A stretch of 55,438 bases of DNA from CAZZKE01 sp964655005 (GTDB taxonomy: Bacteria; Pseudomonadota; Alphaproteobacteria; Rhodospirillales; JABHCV01). Within the stretch, counting starts at the first letter, position 1. Each line of letters opens with the position of its first letter. Position numbers and translations under genes: made by a program. The stretch lies in contig CAZZKE010000013.1 of the NCBI GenBank assembly GCA_964655005.1, positions 1 to 55,438 on the forward strand, given 5' to 3'. This document shows positions 45,545 to 54,636 of this stretch, one piece after another. Below the pieces are notes generated by a model. The model worked only from the letters and a program-made list of their open reading frames with translations, did no database searches and was not told the DNA's origin.

Positions 45545-46512
45545 GCCGCCGTCCCCCATGGATTGAAGCAGGCGACAAGGTGATCGCCCCGGTCGCGCCG
45601 CAAGGCCGGGATGGATGCCGTGCATCGATCCTGAATACGCTCGCAGCGCCCGGCGAAAGCGCAGCCCGCAAGCCGTTCCGTAGGCGGCGGGACGGTGCCC
45701 GGAATGGTCGGCAGAAGCGCCCCGGGGGCAAGTCCCTGATCGTTTTCCAGGTGCGGCATGGCGGCGAACAGCCCCCGTGAGTATGGGTGCGCCAACGCCT
45801 CGAAAACCTTCGCCGTAGCGCCGCTTTCGACCATCGATCCGGCGTACATGACGGCCAGGTTCTCCGTGGTTTCGGCGACCACGCCCAGGTCATGGGTAAT
45901 CATGATAAGCCCCATGCCCGCCTGTTCCACCAGTTCGGCGACAAGATCCAGAATGCGGGCCTGGATGGTCACATCCAGCGCCGTGGTCGGTTCATCGGCG
46001 ATCAGGATATCGGGCTTGCAGGCCATGCTCATGGCGATCACCACCCGCTGCCGTTGACCGCCCGACAACTGGTGCGGATAAAGACCCGGTGAAAATCTCG
46101 GCCCCGGCAGGCCGACCCGGTCGAGCAGGGCGACGGCGCGGCTCTCCGCTTCCGCCCGGCCCAGCCCCAAATGCAGCCGCATCCCCTCGGCAATCTGGAA
46201 ACCGATGGTCTTGACCGGGTTCAGCGCCGTCATCGGTTCCTGAAAAATCATCGCGATGCGCCGACCGCGAACCTTGCACATTGCCCGGTCATCAAGCGTA
46301 ACCAGGTCCTGGCCGTCGAACAGAATGCGCCCGGAAACCCGCGCCTGTTCCGGAAGCAGGCCCATGACGGCCATCGCCGTGATAGATTTCCCGCATCCGG
46401 ATTCACCCACAAAACCCAGCGTCTCGCCCCGTTCCATGGAAAAATTCACATCCCTGAGTATGTACGCCCGGCCTATATTAACCGACAGGTTTTCGACGGT
46501 AAGCAGGGCCAT
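45541..46512 (-). CDS. dppD: Dipeptide/oligopeptide ABC transporter ATPase (DppD-like)
   Basis: 323 residues from ATG at 46512, one base over the permease stop (TGATG). Walker A GESGCGKS, Q-loop FQEPMTALNP, signature LSGGQRQRVVIAMSM, Walker B ILIADEPTTALD, H-loop ITHDLG, and the C-terminal CAFAGRCERIQDRC cysteine segment of the family. Confidence 0.94.
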   Translation of the reverse strand: MALLTVENLSVNIGRAYILRDVNFSMERGETLGFVGESGCGKSITAMAVMGLLPEQARVSGRILFDGQDLVTLDDRAMCKVRGRRIAMIFQEPMTALNPVKTIGFQIAEGMRLHLGLGRAEAESRAVALLDRVGLPGPRFSPGLYPHQLSGGQRQRVVIAMSMACKPDILIADEPTTALDVTIQARILDLVAELVEQAGMGLIMITHDLGVVAETTENLAVMYAGSMVESGATAKVFEALAHPYSRGLFAAMPHLENDQGLAPGALLPTIPGTVPPPTERLAGCAFAGRCERIQDRCTASIPALRRDRGDHLVACFNPWGTAA

Positions 46513-47348
46513 CAGCGTCGCCTGCGAAGGCGCGGGTCGAGCACGTCGCGCAGACCGTCGCCCAACAGGTTGAGACCAAGCACCATCAGGGCGATGGCCA
46601 GGCCCGGAAATATCGCCAGATGGGGGGCCAGAAACATGAAAGTCTGGGCCTCGCTCAGCATCTTTCCCCAACTGGGATTGGGCGGCTGGGTGCCTAGCCC
46701 CAGATAGCTCAGGCCGGCCTCGGCGATAATCGCCAGCGCGAACTGGATAGTCGCCTGAACTATCAGGATGCTGGCGATATTGGGAATCACATGTTCGAAG
46801 GTTATCTGCACCGCGCCCTTGCCGCTGACCCGCGCCGCCAGGATGTATTCCCGCCGCCATACCGGCAGCGCCGCGCCGCGCGTCAGCCGGGCGAATACCG
46901 GGACATTGAATATCCCGATGGCGACGATCGAATTGACCGCGCCGGGACCGGCCAGCGCGGTAATCATCACGGCGGACAGCAGGGCGGGAAAGGCGAAAGT
47001 AAAATCGTTGAAGCGCATCACCGCCTCGTCGACCCAGCCGCCCCGGGCCGCCGCCAGGGCGCCCAGGGGGATGCCGAAACCGGCGCCGATACCGACCGCG
47101 ACCAAAGACACCACGATGGAATTGCGCGCCCCCACCATCATCATCGAAAAAACATCGCGACCGAAATGATCGGTGCCCAGCCAGTGTTCCGCCGACGGCG
47201 TTTGAAGCTTCGCCGCGATCACCACTTCATCGAAGGGAAACGGCGTCCACAGCAGTGAAACGGCGGCGATCAGAATAAACATCACGGTCACCACGGCGCC
47301 GATGACGAACGAGCGGTTGGTCAGGGCCTTTCGCAGTATTTCAGCCAT
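46512..47348 (-). CDS. dppC: Dipeptide-type ABC transporter permease (DppC-like)
   Basis: 278 residues from ATG at 47348 with an 8-base overlap with dppB. N-terminal helix FVIGAVVTVMFILIAAVSLL, then WLGTDHFGRDVFSMMMVGAR, the segment diagnostic of DppC permeases, about six helices in all, and the EAA loop around ILAARVSGKGAVQITFEHVIP. Confidence 0.93.
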   Translation of the reverse strand: MAEILRKALTNRSFVIGAVVTVMFILIAAVSLLWTPFPFDEVVIAAKLQTPSAEHWLGTDHFGRDVFSMMMVGARNSIVVSLVAVGIGAGFGIPLGALAAARGGWVDEAVMRFNDFTFAFPALLSAVMITALAGPGAVNSIVAIGIFNVPVFARLTRGAALPVWRREYILAARVSGKGAVQITFEHVIPNIASILIVQATIQFALAIIAEAGLSYLGLGTQPPNPSWGKMLSEAQTFMFLAPHLAIFPGLAIALMVLGLNLLGDGLRDVLDPRLRRRR

Positions 47349-48294
47349 GGCCGCCGCCTCGCAGGCGCGGATCAAGGATGGCGTAAAGCATATCGACAAT
47401 AAAGTTGACCACCACCACCGTACCGGCCAGCAGCACGATCAGGTCCTTGACCACGATCAGGTCCCGCTGCGCGATAGCCTGAAAAATCAACCGGCCCAGA
47501 CCCGGCAGATAGAAGACGTTTTCGATTATAATGGTGCCGGCCAGCAGGAAGGAAAACTGCAACCCCATGATGGTGACGACCGGAATCAGGGCGTTGCGCA
47601 CGCCGTGCCGCCAAAGGGCCGAGGTCTTGCCGAGGCCCTTGGCCCGCGCCGTGCGGATAAAATCCTCGCCCAGAACCTCCAGCACCGAAGACCGGGTCAC
47701 CCGCGCCAGAATCGCGGCCTGCGGCAGGGCCAGGGCCAGGGCCGGCAACAGCAGTGATTTCATGCCCCCCCAGAAACCGTTTTCCCAGCCGGCGAAACCG
47801 CCCGCCGAGAACCATTGCAGTTTCACCGCAAACAGCAGAATCAACAGGATTGCGAACCAGAAATTGGGAATGGCGACGGCGATCTGGCTGACCCCCATGA
47901 CCCCGATATCGGTCGGCTTGTTGTGCCGCGAGGCGGCCCATACGCCGGTTGGAATAGCGATTGCCGTCGACAGCAAAATGGCCAGCAGGGCCAGCGGCAG
48001 ACTGACCACGACCCGTTCGTTAACCAGTTCACTGACCGGAACGCCATAGGTGTAGCTGTTGCCCAGGTCGCCTTGCAACAAGCCCGTAATCCAGTTGAAA
48101 TATCGCGTTGCCGCCGGCAGATCCAGGCCCATTTCGGCCCGCAACGCGGCCAGGGTATCGGCCTGGGCGTTGATTCCCAGCATTACCGCCGCCGGATCGC
48201 CGGGGATTATTTCCAGGACCACAAAAACCACGACGGAGGCGACGATCAGCGTGGCGAGCAGGGTCAGGACGCGCCGGAGGAGGAAAATCGTCAT
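47341..48294 (-). CDS. dppB: Dipeptide-type ABC transporter permease (DppB-like)
   Basis: 317 residues. N-terminal FLLRRVLTLLATLIVASVVVF, the IPGDPAAVMLG motif, YFNWITGLLQGDLGNSY, and the EAA loop DFIRTARAKGLGKTSALWRH-type segment identify DppB. About six helices. Downstream of the binding-protein gene with a 61-base spacer containing a hairpin. Confidence 0.93.
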   Translation of the reverse strand: MTIFLLRRVLTLLATLIVASVVVFVVLEIIPGDPAAVMLGINAQADTLAALRAEMGLDLPAATRYFNWITGLLQGDLGNSYTYGVPVSELVNERVVVSLPLALLAILLSTAIAIPTGVWAASRHNKPTDIGVMGVSQIAVAIPNFWFAILLILLFAVKLQWFSAGGFAGWENGFWGGMKSLLLPALALALPQAAILARVTRSSVLEVLGEDFIRTARAKGLGKTSALWRHGVRNALIPVVTIMGLQFSFLLAGTIIIENVFYLPGLGRLIFQAIAQRDLIVVKDLIVLLAGTVVVVNFIVDMLYAILDPRLRGGGHG

Positions 48295-48307
48295 AAAGTA
48301 CTATATG

Positions 48308-48337
48308 GGGGCGAGCCGCCGTCGGACGGCCCGCCCC
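48308..48337 (-). other. Intercistronic hairpin between dppA and dppB
   Basis: GGGGCG (48308-48313) pairs with CGCCCC (48332-48337) and, after one mismatch, GCCG with CGGC. There is no T run on the minus strand, so it is more likely an mRNA-stabilising or attenuating structure that keeps binding-protein mRNA above permease mRNA than a full terminator. Confidence 0.45.
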
Positions 48338-48355
48338 TTCTTATTACAGGTAACG

Positions 48356-49840
48356 CTATTCCCAATAGACGCCGGTCAGGTCGTTGGCCTGAACCGGAGA
48401 ATTATGCCACAGGCCCTTGATGCCTTTTCTCCAGACCCCGGTCTTGGCGAGCTGGAACAGGAATACATTGACCGCGTCTTCGGTGATGATTTTTTGCGCC
48501 TTGGCCATCAGCGCGTAACGTTTCTTTTCACCGGCCGTCGCATTCAGTTCGGCCATAACTTTCTTCATGGCGGCGCTATGATAATCGAAATAGTAGTCAT
48601 CGCGAGCGTAAATGCCGATATCCATGGGTTCGGTATGGGAAACAATGGTCAGGTCGTAGTCGCGCCCCTTGAACACCTGCTTCAGCCATTGCGCCCATTC
48701 GACCGGGATGATTTCCACCTCGATGCCAATTTTTTTCAGTTGCGAGGCGATAATTTCACCGCCACGACGGGCATAAGACGGCGGCGGCAGTTTCATTTTC
48801 AACTTAAGCCCATTGGCGTAGCCGGCTTCCGCCAATAATTTTTTGGCCTTCGCCAAATCGTATGGATAACGCCCGGTTAAATCGACATAGGCCGGGTGGT
48901 GCGGCGCGAAGTGCGTCCCGATCGGAGTGCCATTGCCGAACATCGCGCCATCGATAATGGCCTTGCGGTCAATGGCGCTGGAAATGGCGCGGCGGACGCG
49001 GATATCCTTCAGCGCCCCCTTGCCGTTGTTCATGGCCAAGATGGTCTCGCCTTCGGTGGAACCGGCAACCACATCGAACCGTGGATCGGCCCGAAACTGG
49101 CCAATGCTTTCCGGCGCCGGGAAATTAGCGAAGGCATCGACATCGCCAGCCATCAACGCCGCCATCGCCGCCATCGGATCGGGGATGAATTTAAACGTCA
49201 CCGACTTGAGCCTGGCCGCCTGGCCCCAGTAGCCATCGAAGCGCACCAGTTCGATCTTGTTGCCCTTGCTCCATTTCTTGAATTTAAACGGGCCGGTGCC
49301 GACCGGATTGGACTTGTTGTTATCGGCGCTTTCGGGCGCCACGATAACCGCGTCGCCCCAACCCATATTGAACAGGAAACTGCCGGTCGGCTGGCTTAGC
49401 GTAACGACCACCGTATCGGCCGACGGCGTGGCGACGTTGGTGATCGCCTTAAATAACGGCTTTTGCGCGTTGACCGATTTTTCACCCCTGGCGCGATCCA
49501 GCGAAAACTTGACGTCGGCTGAATCAAATGTCGTGCCATCGTGAAATTTAACACCCGTATGCAGCTTGAAAGTATAGGTCAGGCCATCGTCTGAAATGCT
49601 CCAGCTTTCGGCCAGGGCCGGTTTGACGGCGCCGTTGCGGTCGATTCGGGTCAGGCCTTCCATGACATTGGCGTAGACGATTTCATCTATGGCCGCCGCC
49701 GCGCCGGCGGTAGGATCAAGGTGCGGCGGTTCCAGCACCATGCCCATGTTCAATGAATCTTTGGCCGCCATAGCGCCGGAAATCACAAATGTGCCGGCCA
49801 AGACGATGCCAAAAACCACCGCCGTCAAAAGCTTTCTCAT
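48356..49840 (-). CDS. dppA: Dipeptide-type ABC transporter substrate-binding protein (DppA-like, SBP_bac_5)
   Basis: 494 residues. Signal peptide MRKLLTAVVFGIVLAGTFV with cleavage near SGAMA-A. Family features: EPPHLDPTAGAAAAIDE, LAESWSISDDGLTYTFKLH, KFHDGTTFDSADVKFSLDR, RRAISSAIDRKAI and a DPMAAMAALMAGDVDA segment. Periplasmic receptor for a peptide or peptide-like compound. GGGGACG precedes the ATG; only 33 bases separate it from the P1-peptidase stop, so it probably belongs to the same transcript. Confidence 0.93.
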   Translation of the reverse strand: MRKLLTAVVFGIVLAGTFVISGAMAAKDSLNMGMVLEPPHLDPTAGAAAAIDEIVYANVMEGLTRIDRNGAVKPALAESWSISDDGLTYTFKLHTGVKFHDGTTFDSADVKFSLDRARGEKSVNAQKPLFKAITNVATPSADTVVVTLSQPTGSFLFNMGWGDAVIVAPESADNNKSNPVGTGPFKFKKWSKGNKIELVRFDGYWGQAARLKSVTFKFIPDPMAAMAALMAGDVDAFANFPAPESIGQFRADPRFDVVAGSTEGETILAMNNGKGALKDIRVRRAISSAIDRKAIIDGAMFGNGTPIGTHFAPHHPAYVDLTGRYPYDLAKAKKLLAEAGYANGLKLKMKLPPPSYARRGGEIIASQLKKIGIEVEIIPVEWAQWLKQVFKGRDYDLTIVSHTEPMDIGIYARDDYYFDYHSAAMKKVMAELNATAGEKKRYALMAKAQKIITEDAVNVFLFQLAKTGVWRKGIKGLWHNSPVQANDLTGVYWE

Positions 49841-49873
49841 TTTACGCGTCCCCTAATATTGTATGTTGGATCT

Positions 49874-50860
49874 TCAATATAGACTACGATAACCGCCTAT
49901 GTCGCCTGTTGAATCCGCCTCGAAAACGCCGCGGGCGATGGCCCGGGCGACCACATCGGCGGCCATCATCCCCACCATTGCTACATCCGCAACCGGGTTT
50001 TGCAGGGGTCTCGCACCGGTCGAAACAACGAATACGGTGTCTCCGTCAAGCGGTGTATGAACCGGCCTTATGGCGCGCGCCAAACCGTCGTGGGCCATTA
50101 TCGCCACCCGCCCGGCCTGGGCCTTGTCGAGCGCCAGATCGGTGGCGACGACGGCCAGGGTAGTGTTGGTTCCCGGCGGAATGCCAAAGGAATAGTCGAA
50201 ATCGATTCGTGCCGGCGCCCCCTTGCAACCGCGCCCGCCGAATTCGCCGTCCTGTTCCAGTGGCCAGGCCCAGAACACCGGACTGCCGGGCATGGTGACC
50301 GATCCAAACGAATTTACCGCGACCACCGCGCCGACCGTCACACCGCCCCCATCGACCACCGATGCGCTGCCCAGGCCGCCCTTCAGCGGGCCGGCCGCGG
50401 CACCCAGTCCGGCCCCCGAATTGCCCAGGTGAAAATCTTCCCCGACCGTATCCATGGCCTGTCCGGCGAGGCGGCGATAGGGCTGGCTGTCGCCCCAGTC
50501 CTTGTCGCCGCCGTTCAGCATATCGAACAAAATCGCCGACGGGACTATGGGGATGACCGCCTCGCCGACCCTGAAGCCCCGACCGCGTTTGCCCAGCCAA
50601 TCGACGGCGGCGGACGCCGCCTCCAGGCCGAAGGCCGAACCGCCGCTCAGGACAATAGCGTGGATGGCATCGACCAGGCAGTTCGGATCAAGGGCATCGG
50701 TTTCCCGCGTCCCCGGTCCGCCGCCCCTGACGTCTACCGCCGCCGTGACCGGCCGGTCCGGCAAGATGACGGTAACTCCGGTTCGAATATGGTGATCTTC
50801 GGCATTGCCGATGCGAATACCGGCAACGTCGGTTATCAGGTTGCGCGGTCCGGGTTTCAT
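49874..50860 (-). CDS. P1-family (DmpA/NylC-like) N-terminal-nucleophile peptidase
   Basis: 328 residues, typical of family S58/P1. These proteins self-cleave before an internal nucleophile that becomes the N-terminus of the small subunit. Here the site reads GTN232-T233-TLAVVATD, so the nucleophile is Thr233, as in the nylon-oligomer hydrolase NylC, rather than the Ser of DmpA. Supporting motifs are LSGGSAFGLEAASA and VGAVVAVNSFGSV. Members cleave beta-peptide, D-amino or omega-amino amide bonds. No signal peptide. ATG at 50860 overlaps the M20 gene stop (ATGA). Confidence 0.88.
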   Translation of the reverse strand: MKPGPRNLITDVAGIRIGNAEDHHIRTGVTVILPDRPVTAAVDVRGGGPGTRETDALDPNCLVDAIHAIVLSGGSAFGLEAASAAVDWLGKRGRGFRVGEAVIPIVPSAILFDMLNGGDKDWGDSQPYRRLAGQAMDTVGEDFHLGNSGAGLGAAAGPLKGGLGSASVVDGGGVTVGAVVAVNSFGSVTMPGSPVFWAWPLEQDGEFGGRGCKGAPARIDFDYSFGIPPGTNTTLAVVATDLALDKAQAGRVAIMAHDGLARAIRPVHTPLDGDTVFVVSTGARPLQNPVADVAMVGMMAADVVARAIARGVFEADSTGDIGGYRSLY

Positions 50861-52134
50861 AATGCCTCTCCGCCATTAAGCAGCGCCATGGTCGCGCCGG
50901 CCATGACGTGCATGGAATTGACCATGTCCGCGATGCCGATATATTCATCGGGCTGATGGGCCAGGTCCAGAATACCGGGGCCATAGGCGATGCAATCGTG
51001 CAGGTGGCCGATCCGGGAAATATGCTTTTGATCGTAGGTTCCGGGCGATACCACGGTCTCGGCTTTTTTGCCAAGGACCCGTTCGATTTCAGCGGCGATG
51101 GCCATGACCACCGGCGCGTTTTCATCGGTCATGGTCGGCGGCACCGTCATTATATCGCGAATGGAATAGCAAAAATTATCCCTGCCGGCTTTCAGTCGCT
51201 CCAGAATATCCGTCACTTCCGCCTTGACCTGATCCAGGTCTTCTTCGATCAAAAAACGGCGATCCAGGACCATCCGGCAACTGTCGGCGACCAGGGAGGC
51301 GGGCAACCCTGAAAAGCCCTCGTTCAATCCGCCATGAAAGGAATTAATGTTCAGGGTCGATTGTTTAGCCCCTTCCGGAACCACCGGCATCGTCGTTTTT
51401 TTTCGGGCCAGGGCCGGATAGAGTTCCTGTTCGATCCTGTTCAGAAAAGCCCCCATATGGCGGATCGCGCTATCCCCCAGGAACGGCATCGACCCGTGCG
51501 CAATCTTCCCCCTGGTTTCGACTTCCGCCCACCACACGCCGCGATGGCCGATGCACACCCGGTCCACATTCAAGGGTTCGGGGATAATCACATGATCGAC
51601 ACGGGGCTTCGAAAAATAACCTTTTTCGGCCATGTAGGCGACGCCGCCGAAACCGCCGCTTTCTTCATCGACGGTACCGGAAATTTCTATCGCGCCGGGA
51701 AAATTGCGGCCATGTTCCTCCAGCAACGCCTCGACGGCGACGACGGCGGCGGCCAGGCCGCCCTTCATATCGCAACTGCCGCGCCCGTAGACCTTGCCAT
51801 CCCTGACGACGCCCTGGTAGGGATCGACGGTCCAGCCGCGACCGGGTTCGACGACGTCGATATGACCGTTGAAATGGACGCACGGGCCGGGGCGATTGCC
51901 TTCGATGCGGGCGATTACATTGGTGCGGGGGTATGTGTCGGAATCGCCCGCCGTCCCCTCACCCCGGATATATTCCACATCGAACCCCCGCCTGCCCAGG
52001 CGTTCGCCCAGCAGCCTGGCGCACGGGGTATAGGCGTCGCCGGGCGGGTTCACCGTCGGGATGCGGATCAGATCACGGGTCAGGGCGACGACATCGTCTT
52101 CCTTGTCCTGAATTCGCCTGAATATAGATTCCAT
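50857..52134 (-). CDS. M20-family amidohydrolase (ArgE/DapE type)
   Basis: 425 residues from ATG at 52134 (MESIFRRIQDKEDD). Metal motifs: VHFNGHIDVVEPG, GRGSCDMKGGLAAA, GTVDEESGGFGG, and a C-terminal AYGPGILDLAHQPDEYI. This is the longer ArgE/DapE/carboxypeptidase G subgroup and is distinct from the 379-residue enzyme at 4998. Probably hydrolyses an N-acyl or peptide-like compound taken up by the neighbouring transporters; translationally coupled to the P1 peptidase. Confidence 0.9.
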   Translation of the reverse strand: MESIFRRIQDKEDDVVALTRDLIRIPTVNPPGDAYTPCARLLGERLGRRGFDVEYIRGEGTAGDSDTYPRTNVIARIEGNRPGPCVHFNGHIDVVEPGRGWTVDPYQGVVRDGKVYGRGSCDMKGGLAAAVVAVEALLEEHGRNFPGAIEISGTVDEESGGFGGVAYMAEKGYFSKPRVDHVIIPEPLNVDRVCIGHRGVWWAEVETRGKIAHGSMPFLGDSAIRHMGAFLNRIEQELYPALARKKTTMPVVPEGAKQSTLNINSFHGGLNEGFSGLPASLVADSCRMVLDRRFLIEEDLDQVKAEVTDILERLKAGRDNFCYSIRDIMTVPPTMTDENAPVVMAIAAEIERVLGKKAETVVSPGTYDQKHISRIGHLHDCIAYGPGILDLAHQPDEYIGIADMVNSMHVMAGATMALLNGGEAL

Positions 52135-52199
52135 CCCAAACCCCGAGAATCGTTTTAGCAGCAATAATACCAAGGATCACTGAATTCCCCGCACCGGTA

Positions 52200-53279
52200 T
52201 TACATCCAGCCGCGTTCCCTGTAGTACCTGACGGCGCCCGGGTGCAGCGGCGCGGACAGGTAATCGGTAATCATTTCCTTTTCGGAAAGATTGGCAAGCG
52301 CCGGATGCAGCTTCCTGAAGCTGTCGAAATTATCAAACACGGCCTTGACGACGGCATAGACAACATCGTCGGGAACCCTGGCGCTGGTCACCAGCGTCGC
52401 GCCGACGCCGAAGGTCATGATGTCCTTTTTGTTGTTGTACATACCGGCCGGAATAACCGCCTTGCGATAGTACGGATTGTCCGCGACAAGCTTGTCGATG
52501 GCGGGGCCGGTCACATTGACCAAATGGGCGTCGCAGGAAGAGAGTGTTTCCCGGGTCAGTGCCGAAGGATGGCCGACCAGCCAGAAATAGGCGTCGATCC
52601 TGCCGTCACAAACGGCGGCGCCGGTTTCCGCCGACTTCATTTCGGCGGCGTATTTCAAATCGCTGCGCTTCCAGCCCATGGCCTGTTCCAGGATTTCCCA
52701 GGTGCCGCGCGTGCCCGAACCGATGTTGCCTATATTCAGGCGCTTGCCTTTGACATCGGCCAAATTCACGATCCCGGAGGCATCGCTGGCGATGATGGTT
52801 ACCGGTTCCGGATAAACCGAAAACACGGCCCGCAAGTCGGAAAACCCACCCTGAACCTTGAACTTCGAGGTGCCGTTGTAGGCATGGTACTGCCAGTCGG
52901 ACTGGACGACGCCGAAATCCATCTCGCCGGCGCGAATGGCGTTAATATTGTAAATCGACCCGCCGGTGGATTCGGCGGAACAACGGATGCCGGTTTCTTT
53001 CCGTATTTTGTTGACCAGACGGCAAATGGCGTTGCCGGTCGGATAATAAACGCCGCTTACACCGCCGGTGCCGATCGAGACGAACCGCTGCTTCGCGGCG
53101 GGCGTTTCGGCGGCGGCGAACGATGCCGCCATAACGATGGCCACCGATAGCCAGGTCAGTTTTTTAAGTATTGTGATGGGAATTTTATATCGCCCTGAAA
53201 TTTCAAGCCTGTCGTTCGGATATTCCTGTTTCGCTTCCACATCGGCCCACGCCGCCGCACTGTAGCCGATTTTTTCCAC
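52200..53279 (-). CDS. TAXI-family TRAP transporter substrate-binding protein
   Basis: Up to 359 residues. The mature part begins KQRFVSIGTGGVSGVYYPTG, the TAXI hallmark, followed by KETGIRCSAESTGGS, GEMDFGVVQSDW and the ADNPYYRKAVIPAGMY segment. A signal helix (LTWLSVAIVMAASFAAA) is present, but no ATG precedes it in frame: the only canonical-type starts are GTG at 53279 and 53240, both well before the helix. A rare start close to the helix or a small sequence error is possible. No permease for this receptor is encoded in the window. Confidence 0.85.
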   Translation of the reverse strand: MEKIGYSAAAWADVEAKQEYPNDRLEISGRYKIPITILKKLTWLSVAIVMAASFAAAETPAAKQRFVSIGTGGVSGVYYPTGNAICRLVNKIRKETGIRCSAESTGGSIYNINAIRAGEMDFGVVQSDWQYHAYNGTSKFKVQGGFSDLRAVFSVYPEPVTIIASDASGIVNLADVKGKRLNIGNIGSGTRGTWEILEQAMGWKRSDLKYAAEMKSAETGAAVCDGRIDAYFWLVGHPSALTRETLSSCDAHLVNVTGPAIDKLVADNPYYRKAVIPAGMYNNKKDIMTFGVGATLVTSARVPDDVVYAVVKAVFDNFDSFRKLHPALANLSEKEMITDYLSAPLHPGAVRYYRERGWM

Positions 53280-53307
53280 AGGTTACACAGGCTTACAGTC
53301 GTTGTAT

Positions 53308-54636
53308 TTAAACTTTTTCGATTGCCGCCTCGATGGCGTCACCGACCCGGCTGGCGATTTCCACAACCTGATCGCCGGTAACGATAAATGGCGGGGCCAG
53401 CATAACGTGATTACCGCCGACGCCGTCCGCCGTGCCCTGCCCGGGGTAACATATCAGGCCGCGCGCCATGGCTTCCGCCATTATCGCCTTGTCCAGCCTG
53501 AGCGCCGCATCGAAGGGCTCCCGGCTTACCCGGTCGGCGACCAGTTCGATCCCCCAGAACAGCCCCCTGCCCCTGATATCACCAAGGTAAGGCTGGTTGC
53601 CGAGCCGTTCGGTCAAGGCCCGAAACAAGGCTTCGCCCTGGACCCTGACGTTATCAAGCAGGTTACGATCCCGGATCGCCCGCTGCACCGCCAGCGCCGC
53701 GGCGCAGGCCGTCGGATGGCCCATATAGGTATGGCTGTGGTGAAACGCGCCGGAGCCGTCGCGGATGGCCGTGAAGATTTTATCCGAAACCAGGGCCGCC
53801 CCGATCGGCTGATAGCCGCCGCCCAGACCTTTGGCGACGGTCACCATATCGGGTGCGATGCCTTCCTGTTCGAAGGCGAAGGTGGTGCCGGTGCGGCCCA
53901 TGCCGCACATTACTTCGTCGAGAATCAGCAACACGTCGTATTTGTCGCAGATTTCACGGATGCGGACGAAATAGCCCGGCGTCGGGACCAGTACGCCCGA
54001 GGTAGCGCCGCCGACGGTTTCGGCGACGAAGGCGCAGACCCTTTCCGGACCGACCCTGAGAATTTCCGCTTCCAGTTCGTCGGCCACTCTCAGGCCGTAT
54101 TCCCGGTCGCTTTCGCCGGTTTGCCTGTCGCGGTAGGGGTAACATGGCGCGATGTGGGAAGCCGGCATAAGCAACGGTTCGACGGCGGCGCGGCGATTGC
54201 GGCTGGCGCCAATTGAAAGCGCCGCCAGGGTATTGCCGTGGTAGCTCAGGTTTCGTGCGATATAGTGGCTTCTTTCGGTTTCACCGCGTTCGACATAGTA
54301 CTGCCGGGCCATCAAAACCGCCGCTTCGACCGCTTCCGACCCGCCGGAAACGAAATAAACCATTTCCAGGCCCGGCGGCGCGGCATCGATCAGCAAATCG
54401 GCCAGTTGTTCGGCCGGCGGCGATGAAAAAAAGCTGGTATGGGCGAAGGCGATCCGGTCCACCTGATCCTTGATGGCGGCGATGACATCCGGATCCGAAT
54501 GGCCCAGACACGACACCGCCGCACCGCCGGAAGCATCCATATAGCGCTTGCCCGAAGCATCTTCGATGAAGATGCCATCGCCATTGACCGCGATGGGCAG
54601 GGCTGAACCGGGACTACGGGAAAAAATCTGGCTCAT
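53308..54636 (-). CDS. Class III pyridoxal-phosphate aminotransferase
   Basis: 442 residues. PLP-family motifs: FVSGGSEAVEAA (phosphate), LSYHGNTLAALS (aromatic stacking), LILDEVMCGMGRTGT (Asp to pyridine N), catalytic Lys in VTVAKGLGGGYQPIGA, and HSHTYMGHPTACAAAL. Class III enzymes transfer amino groups from omega-amino acids, polyamines or taurine-like donors to a keto acid. Lies immediately before the TAXI gene on the same strand and directly after the glutamine synthetase stop. Confidence 0.92.
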   Translation of the reverse strand: MSQIFSRSPGSALPIAVNGDGIFIEDASGKRYMDASGGAAVSCLGHSDPDVIAAIKDQVDRIAFAHTSFFSSPPAEQLADLLIDAAPPGLEMVYFVSGGSEAVEAAVLMARQYYVERGETERSHYIARNLSYHGNTLAALSIGASRNRRAAVEPLLMPASHIAPCYPYRDRQTGESDREYGLRVADELEAEILRVGPERVCAFVAETVGGATSGVLVPTPGYFVRIREICDKYDVLLILDEVMCGMGRTGTTFAFEQEGIAPDMVTVAKGLGGGYQPIGAALVSDKIFTAIRDGSGAFHHSHTYMGHPTACAAALAVQRAIRDRNLLDNVRVQGEALFRALTERLGNQPYLGDIRGRGLFWGIELVADRVSREPFDAALRLDKAIMAEAMARGLICYPGQGTADGVGGNHVMLAPPFIVTGDQVVEIASRVGDAIEAAIEKV

